A stretch of 64,000 nt of DNA from JAFGPS01 sp964628465 (lineage in GTDB: Bacteria; Planctomycetota; Phycisphaerae; Sedimentisphaerales; Anaerobacaceae). The stretch spans positions 11,841 through 75,840 of the forward strand of contig CAZVOA010000016.1 in the NCBI GenBank assembly GCA_964628465.1, in the 5' to 3' direction. The first letter of the stretch is position 1. Each line of letters begins with the position of its first letter. This document shows positions 16,328 to 23,610 of the stretch, one piece after another. The notes below the pieces were generated by a model. That model did no database searches. It was not told the origin of the DNA and was given only the letters and a program-made list of their open reading frames with translations. Position numbers and translations under genes: made by a program.

Positions 16328-18328
16328 ATGCGATACTTAAAATGGACAGTAATTGTTTTTGTAATTTTTTGCGGGTTTCTTGTCGCGAAGTCTGGATTTT
16401 TCACTGTTTCACCTGAGACTGTAAAATATCCTATTCTTTTGCAGCAGACAATATCAGGTATTTCGGGAAATAATGAAACTCCCGAAACCAGCGACGCAAA
16501 TGCACCTGTAAACACGATAACCCAACCTACTAAAGAAGGCACTTTTACGGTTGAGCATAGTGAGCTTAAAAAAAGAACGATTGGTTCTACGGATAAAAAC
16601 GACGGCTACAAATTCCAGATTGAATTAACTTCCAAAGGCGCCGCAATAGAAACAGCAACATTCAGTGAATTTAACAATCGCGACAGGAAGAATCCTCAGC
16701 CGCTCGATATTATTTCACCAGCAAAACATATTAACGGAACAGAAGTTCTGGCAATGGCAAATAAGGAATTCATGCTGCCGGAATATGGCAAACAACTCAG
16801 GCTGGAAAATCTGTCTTGGCAAAGCTTCGAGCCGGTAACTCATGAAGACGGTTCGCAAAGCGCGCGTTTCGAAGCAATTGTGCTGGAACAAAATTCAAAT
16901 CAGCCTTTTATTAAACTTATTAAAACATATACAATCAGAAGGAACAGTTATCTTCTTGACTGTGACATAAAAGTCGAAAATCTATCCGATTCCAAAGAAC
17001 AAATTCGATTTAATATCAACGGCCCATCAGGAATAGAAAAAGAAGAATTAAGAACTGATATGCGTTCAGCCGTAGCGCTTTATAAAAATGCCGAAGGCCA
17101 AATTGAAACCAAAATAAATAATATATCAACTCTTCTTAATAGTAAAAAAAGTAACTCGCTGAACAATACTGAGAATCCGGAATCCAATTTTATTTGGGCA
17201 GCTATAATTAATAAATATTTCGCGGCTATTCTGGTTCCGGTTCCAGATGCGAACAAACCTTATTCTGATTGGATTTATGAAAAAAGCGGTATTGTTTTAG
17301 ATCCGAACGCTACTAATAAAAAATTAAGCGACACTGGAACAATCGGTTTGAATTTGCAAATCTCAACTCGCGAATTAGCAGCCGCGGGAGAGGAAGGAAG
17401 CTCGATAGATTATAATTTCAGATTGTACATTGGGCCGAAAGAAAAAAGCATTTTTGATAAAAACGAGGATTACAAAAACTGGGGCTTCGTTCATGTTATC
17501 AGTTTTAATTCCTGCTTCTGCTGCCCCAACTGCCTGATTAATCCGATTGCGTTCGGGATTCTCGCGACAATGAAGTGGATGTATGGTATATGGCCGCACA
17601 ACTACGGCATAGTTATCATTATACTGGTTTTCCTGATGCGTCTTGCCATTCACCCGCTTACAAAAAAGAGCCAGGTCTCTATGAGCAAGATGGGCAAACT
17701 GGCGCCGAAAGTAGAAGAAATCAAAAAGAAATACGCCAGCGACCAGAAGGAAATGAACAAGAAAATGATGGAACTGTACAAGGAACAGGGAGCATCACCA
17801 ATTATGGGAATGCTTCCGATGTTTGTACAGATGCCGATTTGGATTGCGTTATGGAGCGCTGTAAATACGAGTGTTGCTTTACGCGGCGAAGGTTTCCTTC
17901 CGTTCTGGATAACCGACCTTTCCATTCCTGACGCTGCTCATACATTCACAAATCCAATTACAATACCATTATTAGGCTGGCAGATTTTTTCAATAAATTT
18001 ACTTCCAATACTCATGGGAGTTGCTTTTTATTATCAGCAGAAACTCATGCCGGCTCAAACGGGCGCTTCTAATCCGCAGATGGAACAGCAGCAGAAAATG
18101 ATGAAAATCATGATGCCGTTAATGTTCCCGCTCATGCTCTATAACGGTCCATCCGGCGTAAACCTTTACATTATGGCAAGTACTTTCGCCGGAGTCATTG
18201 AGCAATCTGTTATTCGCAAACATATCCAGGAAAAGGAAGCCGAAGAAGCAATAGGTTTGGTTTCAGTAACAAAAAAGACCGGCGGCAAAGTTAAAAAGAA
18301 AAGACCAAAACCGTTCTTTAAAAGTTAG
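16328..18328 (+). CDS. yidC: Membrane protein insertase YidC
   Basis: Inserts and folds inner-membrane proteins, alone or with Sec. Residues 4-25 form the N-terminal span, about 55-370 the periplasmic beta domain, and about 400-635 the conserved 60K-IMP domain. That domain shows IHPLTKKSQVSMSKMGKLAP, a coiled cytoplasmic hairpin (EEIKKKYASDQKEMNKKM), GMLPMFVQMPIWIALW and SGVNLYIM. The tail is strongly basic (GGKVKKKRPKPFFKS), as in ribosome-binding YidC. An odd CFCCPNC cluster precedes the second span. 666 residues. mnmE follows after 3 bases, the same order seen in many genomes (yidC-mnmE). Confidence 0.95.
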   Translation: MRYLKWTVIVFVIFCGFLVAKSGFFTVSPETVKYPILLQQTISGISGNNETPETSDANAPVNTITQPTKEGTFTVEHSELKKRTIGSTDKNDGYKFQIELTSKGAAIETATFSEFNNRDRKNPQPLDIISPAKHINGTEVLAMANKEFMLPEYGKQLRLENLSWQSFEPVTHEDGSQSARFEAIVLEQNSNQPFIKLIKTYTIRRNSYLLDCDIKVENLSDSKEQIRFNINGPSGIEKEELRTDMRSAVALYKNAEGQIETKINNISTLLNSKKSNSLNNTENPESNFIWAAIINKYFAAILVPVPDANKPYSDWIYEKSGIVLDPNATNKKLSDTGTIGLNLQISTRELAAAGEEGSSIDYNFRLYIGPKEKSIFDKNEDYKNWGFVHVISFNSCFCCPNCLINPIAFGILATMKWMYGIWPHNYGIVIIILVFLMRLAIHPLTKKSQVSMSKMGKLAPKVEEIKKKYASDQKEMNKKMMELYKEQGASPIMGMLPMFVQMPIWIALWSAVNTSVALRGEGFLPFWITDLSIPDAAHTFTNPITIPLLGWQIFSINLLPILMGVAFYYQQKLMPAQTGASNPQMEQQQKMMKIMMPLMFPLMLYNGPSGVNLYIMASTFAGVIEQSVIRKHIQEKEAEEAIGLVSVTKKTGGKVKKKRPKPFFKS

Positions 18329-18331
18329 GGC

Positions 18332-19705
18332 ATGTATAATTCAAATGATACTATTTTCGCTGTCAGTTCTCCGACTTCAGATAAGAGAGTGATTATCAGG
18401 ATAACCGGACCTGATACGGTTGATACTTGCCGCGAGCTGTTGGGTAGCCAGATTGTATCTAAAACAAAACGTACAATCACTGAATGTAAAATAAAAGTCG
18501 ATATCGAATTGGAATTGTCCGCCCTTTTGTATTTGTTCCCGTCACCAAATTCTTATACAGGTGATGATGTCGCAGAAATTCATATTTATACAAATCCATC
18601 AGTAACACAGGCTATCCTGGATAAACTTATGCGGCTTGGCCTTCGCACAGCCGGGCCGGGTGAATTTACTTCGCGAGCATATCTGAACGGCCGAATGGAC
18701 CTTGCGCAGGCTGAAGCGGTAAACGAAATCATAATCAGTTCCAACCAGTTTCAGTTATCAGCCGCGGAAAATCTTCTTTCAGGAAAATTATCGCAAACTA
18801 CAGAAGAAATTCGCGATTCTATAATGGATTGCATGAGCAGGCTGGAAGCCGGACTTGATTTTTCCGGCGAAGAAATAGAATTTATTTCCCGCAATGAAGC
18901 TATTGAGAAACTCACTCAAATAAAAAAGAAGCTCGAAGAATTATTAGCCGGAAGCATCCGATACGAATCTGTAATCGATTTACCTTCCATTGGAATCGCA
19001 GGCGCACCAAACGCGGGCAAAAGTTCACTAACGAATAAACTTCTCGGCTCAGAACGCAGTATAGTTTCACATGAGCGTAAAACTACAAGAGACGTTCTTA
19101 CCGGCACGTTACAACTTGCACACTACAATTGTGTTTTATTTGATTGCGCAGGCCTGATTTCAGAACCGGAGAATATTCTGGACGAATTGGCACAGCAATC
19201 AGCGACAGAAGCATTGCGAAACAGCAGTATTGTAATTTTCTGCGTTGACATTTCCAAAGACGACTGGGACGAAGATTTTGAAATCAGGAAATTGATAAAT
19301 TCAAAAAACATAATTCCCGCAGCCGCAAAGTGTGATTTAGTCTCAAAAGAAGATTCCTGTCTCTTGCTTGAAAAATTGAATTATATATTCGGAATTGACT
19401 TTATTCCTATTTCAGCAAAAACAGGACAAGGTATAAATTCATTACTTGAAAAAATTGATTCATCGCTCTGCATACAAACATCGAATGCGGAAAGCCCCCT
19501 TGCGTTAGTTTCGCGACACAAGAAAGCGGCAACAGACGCAATAACGAACATCAGCGAATCAATCGAAGAATTAAATTTGGGGAATGATGAAGTTTGTACA
19601 ATGACTCTCAGAGCGGCTTACAAAGAAATCTCGCAAATAGAACAACACAATCTCGACGACCAAATCCTAAACCAAATCTTCTCAAAATTCTGTATTGGGA
19701 AATAG
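18332..19705 (+). CDS. mnmE: tRNA modification GTPase MnmE
   Basis: With MnmG it installs the aminomethyl-type group on U34 of tRNAs. An N-terminal folate-binding domain (about 1-120, AGPGEFTSRAYLNGRMDLAQAEAV) is followed by a helical domain and an inserted G domain: G1 GAPNAGKSS, KTTRD, DCAG and AKCD. The C-terminus is the invariant FCIGK, whose Cys is essential in E. coli. 457 residues is normal. Its last 21 codons, 19640-19705, are repeated at 20713-20778 outside any intact gene. The stop codon is 8 bases from a REP element that separates it from the convergent small gene. Confidence 0.95.
   Translation: MYNSNDTIFAVSSPTSDKRVIIRITGPDTVDTCRELLGSQIVSKTKRTITECKIKVDIELELSALLYLFPSPNSYTGDDVAEIHIYTNPSVTQAILDKLMRLGLRTAGPGEFTSRAYLNGRMDLAQAEAVNEIIISSNQFQLSAAENLLSGKLSQTTEEIRDSIMDCMSRLEAGLDFSGEEIEFISRNEAIEKLTQIKKKLEELLAGSIRYESVIDLPSIGIAGAPNAGKSSLTNKLLGSERSIVSHERKTTRDVLTGTLQLAHYNCVLFDCAGLISEPENILDELAQQSATEALRNSSIVIFCVDISKDDWDEDFEIRKLINSKNIIPAAAKCDLVSKEDSCLLLEKLNYIFGIDFIPISAKTGQGINSLLEKIDSSLCIQTSNAESPLALVSRHKKAATDAITNISESIEELNLGNDEVCTMTLRAAYKEISQIEQHNLDDQILNQIFSKFCIGK
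19640..19705 (+). repeat. Left copy of mnmE 3'-end direct repeat (att-like)
   Basis: The final 66 bases of mnmE, coding EQHNLDDQILNQIFSKFCIGK-stop. The last 18 bases, ttctgtattgggaaatag (19688-19705), correspond in position and closely in sequence, from memory, to the attachment core used by SGI1-type islands at trmE/mnmE. The second copy is at 20713-20778. Confidence 0.8.
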
Positions 19706-19713
19706 AATGAAAT

Positions 19714-19735
19714 GGTGCGTCCCAACGCACCCTAC
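19714..19735. repeat. REP-like hairpin at mnmE end
   Basis: GGTGCGT-CCCA-ACGCACC followed by CTAC; read on the minus strand it carries the GTAG head. It separates convergent mnmE and the small membrane-protein gene, and the head overlaps that gene's TAG stop. It may act as a two-way terminator. Confidence 0.8.
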
Positions 19736-20184
19736 ATTTTTTCTTTATTCGGGTCAACAAACGGGACATCATATTTTTCAATTAATTCTTCCCATATTGG
19801 CATTCTTTCAGGTCGGTCAGTAATTGTAAGAACATCAGAGACACCAATGCAATAAGAGCTGCCTGGATATCTCGACATGAACTCCTCTATCATCTTCATC
19901 CTTTGAGGATTGTTCGTTGTAAGAAATTTAATATTGAAAGTTTGTTTTGTGAAGTAACCAAGATCTATTAGTGCTTTTTCATGTTTTTCAAATCTCTCGT
20001 TATATTTAGTCCATGTGTTTTGTTTTTTAATTACATTAGATACAGACTCCATACCGAACTTGTGATATGAAATTTGAATATCTCTTCGAAAATAGTATCC
20101 AAGAGCAAAAATACCTATTATCAGCAACAAAACAACAAAATGTATTCGTAACACACGAAAAACTTCACTCAATAATTTTTTCAT
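19732..20184 (-). CDS. Small single-span membrane protein, paralogue A
   Basis: 150 residues: a basic start, one hydrophobic span at about 15-31 (VVLLLIIGIFALGYYF), then a charged extracytoplasmic-type domain ending YDVPFVDPNKEKM. It is a paralogue of the gene at 20805-21287. The span, the following R-K-DIQISYHK and the C-terminus are nearly identical, while the middle has diverged. The stop TAG is the head of the REP element. The exported-protein gene ends 7 bases upstream, so the two form a pair. No family is recognised. Confidence 0.75.
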   Translation of the reverse strand: MKKLLSEVFRVLRIHFVVLLLIIGIFALGYYFRRDIQISYHKFGMESVSNVIKKQNTWTKYNERFEKHEKALIDLGYFTKQTFNIKFLTTNNPQRMKMIEEFMSRYPGSSYCIGVSDVLTITDRPERMPIWEELIEKYDVPFVDPNKEKM

Positions 20185-20191
20185 ACAATTA

Positions 20192-20680
20192 TCAATCTAA
20201 TACCATAGGATTGCTTAACTTTTCGACCGAGTAGGCCGGATCCGTTTGCCCATTGTATGGTTCAAAGCGACCATCAGCAGCACTTTTGAGGAACAAAAGA
20301 TACTGGGAGCGGTCAGCCGGTTTGAAATGAAGCAGAGCAGGTCCATTTACAATTATATCTTGTGTTGGTTCTACAAGACGATAATGATGGAGAACAATTT
20401 TTGACTTTTGAGCTTTTTCTAGTTTTCCTCTAAAACATACTGAAACTTCAAATGTAGTTTCAAGACCTCTTGCCTTTATTGTTTGATTATCTTGCATTAC
20501 ACCGGGTAAATCAATTATTTCATCGAGTTCCTTTACTTCGACGGGAGAAGCAATTACCACAAGATTTGCATCTGAAGCCATTTTTTTATAACTGAATATC
20601 TGAACCGGACGAGCCAGACTAAAGCCGCAAATCACAATAACACACAAAATCAATGAACCTAAAACATTTTTTCTTCTCAT
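20192..20680 (-). CDS. Exported hypothetical protein
   Basis: 162 residues with a signal peptide (RRK, then a hydrophobic stretch VLGSLILCVIVICGFSLA) and a beta-rich mature part (LVVIASPVEVKELDE, then FEVSVCFRGKLEK, KIVLHHYRL, YLLFLKSAADGRFEPYNGQ). The pattern of a flux-like strand set followed by 'FLK…GRFEPYNGQTDP' resembles small exported proteins of unknown role in planctomycetes and acidobacteria, from memory only. AAAGGGA lies before the ATG. It is bracketed by the two mnmE-tail repeats together with paralogue A, so it may belong to a mobile block. Confidence 0.72.
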   Translation of the reverse strand: MRRKNVLGSLILCVIVICGFSLARPVQIFSYKKMASDANLVVIASPVEVKELDEIIDLPGVMQDNQTIKARGLETTFEVSVCFRGKLEKAQKSKIVLHHYRLVEPTQDIIVNGPALLHFKPADRSQYLLFLKSAADGRFEPYNGQTDPAYSVEKLSNPMVLD

Positions 20681-20712
20681 AATATTCCCTTTAAATTAAC
20701 TATGGATAATAC

Positions 20713-20778
20713 GAACAACACAACCTCGACGACCAAATCCTGAACCAAATATTTTCAAGATTCTGTATTGGAAAATAA
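20713..20778 (+). pseudogene. Detached copy of the mnmE 3' end (right att-like repeat)
   Basis: 66 bases coding EQHNLDDQILNQIFSRFCIGK-stop, preceded by an in-frame stop (TAA at 20707), so it is not part of a gene. Against 19640-19705 there are 7 differences: 5 silent codon changes, one silent stop change (TAG/TAA) and one Lys/Arg. Its final 18 bases, ttctgtattggaaaataa, form the second att-like core. A REP hairpin and a small membrane-protein gene follow, as at the first copy. Confidence 0.85.
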
Positions 20779-20786
20779 AAGGAAAT

Positions 20787-20808
20787 GGTGCATTGTCACG
20801 CACCCTAC
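20787..20808. repeat. REP-like hairpin, second duplicated copy
   Basis: GGTGCAT-TGTC-ACGCACC then CTAC (GTAG head on the minus strand). One mismatch lies in the stem. It has the same placement relative to the mnmE tail and to the stop codon of the following minus-strand gene as the hairpin at 19714. Confidence 0.75.
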
Positions 20809-21287
20809 ATTTTTTCTTTATTCGGGTCCTCAGGTGGAACATCATATTTTACAATCAATTCTTCCATTGTGGGCATAAATTCTTTCCTGCATGTTATGCT
20901 GATTTTATGTTCTCCCCTATCACCAATACTATACGAAGTACGATGCCTTGCATTAAACTCTTCAGCCGCCTTTCTCATTTCAGATGAAAATGCTCCAAGA
21001 TATTTTGTTTCGAATACTCGTTCTTCAAGGTACCCAAGCTCTATAAGAGCGTCCTTATGTTTTTGACGCTTTTCTGAATATTTTTCAATTCGACGAAAAT
21101 CCCTTTCTGTCGAGGGTGAACCAAATTCCCTCATAGACTTGAGCGCTGAGTCCTGGCCCCATTTGTGATATGATATTTGTATATCTTTTCGAAAATAATA
21201 TCCAAGAGCAAAAATACCGATTATAAGCAGTAAAACAGCAAGCTGTGTTAATAACACGCGGCTAAAATCTTTTAATAATTTTTTCAT
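20805..21287 (-). CDS. Small single-span membrane protein, paralogue B
   Basis: 160 residues, same plan as the gene at 19732: basic start, hydrophobic span (AVLLLIIGIFALGYYF), DIQISYHK just outside the membrane, a charged variable middle, and an end EELIVKYDVPPEDPNKEKM. AGGA precedes the ATG. The TAG stop overlaps the REP head, as in paralogue A. No partner like the exported protein follows it. Divergence in the middle with conserved ends suggests an old duplication or import of a related allele. Confidence 0.75.
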   Translation of the reverse strand: MKKLLKDFSRVLLTQLAVLLLIIGIFALGYYFRKDIQISYHKWGQDSALKSMREFGSPSTERDFRRIEKYSEKRQKHKDALIELGYLEERVFETKYLGAFSSEMRKAAEEFNARHRTSYSIGDRGEHKISITCRKEFMPTMEELIVKYDVPPEDPNKEKM

Positions 21288-21512
21288 AAATTTATTATCC
21301 TGAATATTTGTTAAATTTCCAATGTAAAATTAGTTAAAAATCCACAATTACCTAATAATTTCTTTCGGACTTTTTTGATTATTTTATGCTTTTTTTCTAA
21401 AAAATAATATAATATACAAAATAAGAATGAACGTGGAAGGTCAGAGAAGTGTATAATTATTAACAGATACGAATATTAATATACGAAACGTTTTTATAGC
21501 GGAGGTTTTGAT

Positions 21513-22367
21513 ATGGCCGCGAATAATACGAACGACAAAAAGCATCTTGCGAGCAAAAATGGTATTAACCATGATTTGGGTGAATGCGAAGCTAAGTTTC
21601 AGGTACTTTTCGATAATATCAGCAGCGGCGTAGCTATCTATGAAACAAAAAATGACGGGCAGGATTTTGTGTTCGTTGATTTCAATCGAGCCGCAGAGGA
21701 AATAGAACATATCAAAAAAGAGCAGATCGTCGGCAAAAATGTCAAAGACGTTTTCCCGGGTGTGGAGAAATTCGGAATTCTTGAAGTATTTCGCAGAGTT
21801 TATAAAACCGGAGTTCCTGAATATCACCCTGTCTCGATTTACAAGGACGAAAGAATAGCCGGTTGGCGAGAGAATTATGTCTATCGCCTTCCTTCAGGAC
21901 AAATTATCGCGGTATATGACGATATAAGCGCGAAAAAGCACAGTGAACTGGCCGCTAAAATGACCGACGAGTGTTTTCGTGCAATCGCTGATTATTCTTA
22001 CGACTGGGAAGTATGGATTAGTCCTAAAGGTCGTGTATTATGGACCAATCCAGCCGCGGAGAGAGTTACGGGATATAGCGTAAAGGAAATTATGTCTATG
22101 CTGGATTTCCCATCCGCTTTGTTATATGAGGAAGACCACGAAAGGATAATGAGGGCTTTTCGCTCGGCGGTGAACGGCACAAAAGGCAATAATGTTGAGT
22201 ATAGATTAGTTCGCAAAAACGGCCAGATTATCTGGGTAGCGGTTTCATGGCAGCCTATTTACGATAATGAAGGCCAGTCATTGGGACACCGCGAAAGTAT
22301 TCGTGATGTAACCGAAAACAAGGAAGCTCAAATCAAACTGGAAGAAGCATTGAAAGCAAGATTGTAA
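21513..22367 (+). CDS. PAS-PAS sensory protein without output domain
   Basis: 284 residues, soluble. Two PAS folds: about 25-145 (FQVLFDNISSGVAIYETKND, closing with IIAVYDDISAKKHSE) and about 150-275 (CFRAIADYSYDWEVWISPKG, then WTNPAAERVTGYSVKEI, closing with HRESIRDVTENKEAQIKLEE). The protein stops just after the coiled linker that normally leads into a kinase or GGDEF domain. The AGCGGAGGTTTTGAT ATG start is strong. The next gene converges after 15 bases, so no output domain follows in any frame. It may act by binding another sensor, or it may be a truncated kinase. Confidence 0.82.
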   Translation: MAANNTNDKKHLASKNGINHDLGECEAKFQVLFDNISSGVAIYETKNDGQDFVFVDFNRAAEEIEHIKKEQIVGKNVKDVFPGVEKFGILEVFRRVYKTGVPEYHPVSIYKDERIAGWRENYVYRLPSGQIIAVYDDISAKKHSELAAKMTDECFRAIADYSYDWEVWISPKGRVLWTNPAAERVTGYSVKEIMSMLDFPSALLYEEDHERIMRAFRSAVNGTKGNNVEYRLVRKNGQIIWVAVSWQPIYDNEGQSLGHRESIRDVTENKEAQIKLEEALKARL

Positions 22368-22382
22368 GACTTCTTTCTGTAA

Positions 22383-22598
22383 TTATTTTGCATCGCCGGA
22401 TTTCGGTAAAGGCTCGTGTGCTTTTCTTCCGTAAACTTTCTCATAAGCCTTACAGGCCGGGCAAATACCTGATTCGAGTTTCTTAACAAACCAGAAGATA
22501 AGCCCTCTTTGTTTTACTCTCGCCTTTTTGCACATTGGGCATGACATACATTGAAGAGCTAACTTACGATCTTTTTCAGTGATTGATTCTGTTTGCAT
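22383..22598 (-). CDS. Small zinc-ribbon-like protein
   Basis: 71 residues with two Cys pairs, CMSCPMC and CPAC, plus basic linkers (KKARVKQRGLIFWFVKKLES), consistent with one zinc ribbon. A TTG start 18 bases earlier is possible, but AGGATTGAAA before the ATG at 22598 decides for the shorter form. It is the last gene of the exopolysaccharide operon, 45 bases after the epimerase gene; its role there is unknown. Confidence 0.7.
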   Translation of the reverse strand: MQTESITEKDRKLALQCMSCPMCKKARVKQRGLIFWFVKKLESGICPACKAYEKVYGRKAHEPLPKSGDAK

Positions 22599-22643
22599 TT
22601 TCAATCCTGCTTTCAAAAATTATAAATTATTCTTTAGGAAAGT

Positions 22644-23582
22644 TTATTTTCTCAGCCACTCGACAAATTTTGCAAGACCATCACTTATTTTAGTCTTCGG
22701 GTCGTAGCCAAGTTCTTTCATAGCTTTACGTACATCAGCGTAAGTACAATCAACGTCACCGGGCTGCATTGGAAGATGTTCGATAATTGCTTTTTTACCG
22801 ATAGCTTTTTCAATTTCGGTTACAAGATTTTTAACAGTAACCGGTCTTGATTCTCCGAGATTGTAAATATTATAACCTTCGCATTTTTCAATAGCCGCCG
22901 TTATGCCGTCAATTATATCGTCAATGTATGTAAAATCCCGCATCATCGAACCGTCACCATAAACTGGAATCGGTTTGCACTGCTCGATAAGCCTGGCGAA
23001 TTTGTGAATCGCAAGGTCTGGTCTTTGACGAGGGCCATATACTGTAAAAAAACGAAGGCATGTCATCTTTATTCCATAAAGATGATGGTATGTATGACAG
23101 AAAAGCTCCCCTGCTTTTTTGGTTGCTGCGTAGGGAGAAATAGGAAAATCGACATTATCATCTTCCGAGAAAGGAACTTTTTTATTATTTCCGTAAACGC
23201 TGGAACTCGACGCGAAAATGAATTTTTTAACATCGAACTTTCTGGCCGCTTCCAGCATTACCATTGTCCCAGTCATATTATTGTCACTATAGTAAACAGG
23301 TTCCTGTATGGAAGGCCGAACTCCAGCTCCGGCAGCCAGATGCACTATAGTATCGACATTGTCACCAACAACTTTTTCCACAACGTCAGGATTACGAATA
23401 TCATCTTCTATAAGACTGAAATTATCATTCTTAAGACAGCCGCTTATATTGTCACGCTTGATTTGCGGATTGTAAAAATCATTAAAATTATCGAGTCCAG
23501 TAACACTCCAGCCGTCAGCAAGCATACGCTCGCAAAGATGCGATCCTATAAATCCAGCGGCTCCAGTTATTAATACTTTCAT
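22644..23582 (-). CDS. NAD-dependent sugar-nucleotide epimerase (UDP-glucuronate 4-epimerase-like)
   Basis: Extended SDR enzyme. NAD site GAAGFIGSHL at 7-16, then TGLDNFNDFYNPQIKR typical of UDP-glucuronate/UDP-glucose epimerases, SSSSVYG, the catalytic YAATK (YxxxK) and FFTVYGPRQRPD. 312 residues. It directly follows the UDP-glucose dehydrogenase gene (28 bases), so a UDP-glucuronate to UDP-galacturonate step is the natural inference. Other 4-epimerase or decarboxylase activities remain possible. Confidence 0.88.
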   Translation of the reverse strand: MKVLITGAAGFIGSHLCERMLADGWSVTGLDNFNDFYNPQIKRDNISGCLKNDNFSLIEDDIRNPDVVEKVVGDNVDTIVHLAAGAGVRPSIQEPVYYSDNNMTGTMVMLEAARKFDVKKFIFASSSSVYGNNKKVPFSEDDNVDFPISPYAATKKAGELFCHTYHHLYGIKMTCLRFFTVYGPRQRPDLAIHKFARLIEQCKPIPVYGDGSMMRDFTYIDDIIDGITAAIEKCEGYNIYNLGESRPVTVKNLVTEIEKAIGKKAIIEHLPMQPGDVDCTYADVRKAMKELGYDPKTKISDGLAKFVEWLRK

Positions 23583-23610
23583 AATTTTTCTTGTTCTGCG
23601 TTCTCGACAC

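Noticed and set aside
23004..23573. A 189-codon plus-strand frame
   Set aside because: It lies wholly antisense to the clear SDR epimerase gene and has no family features.
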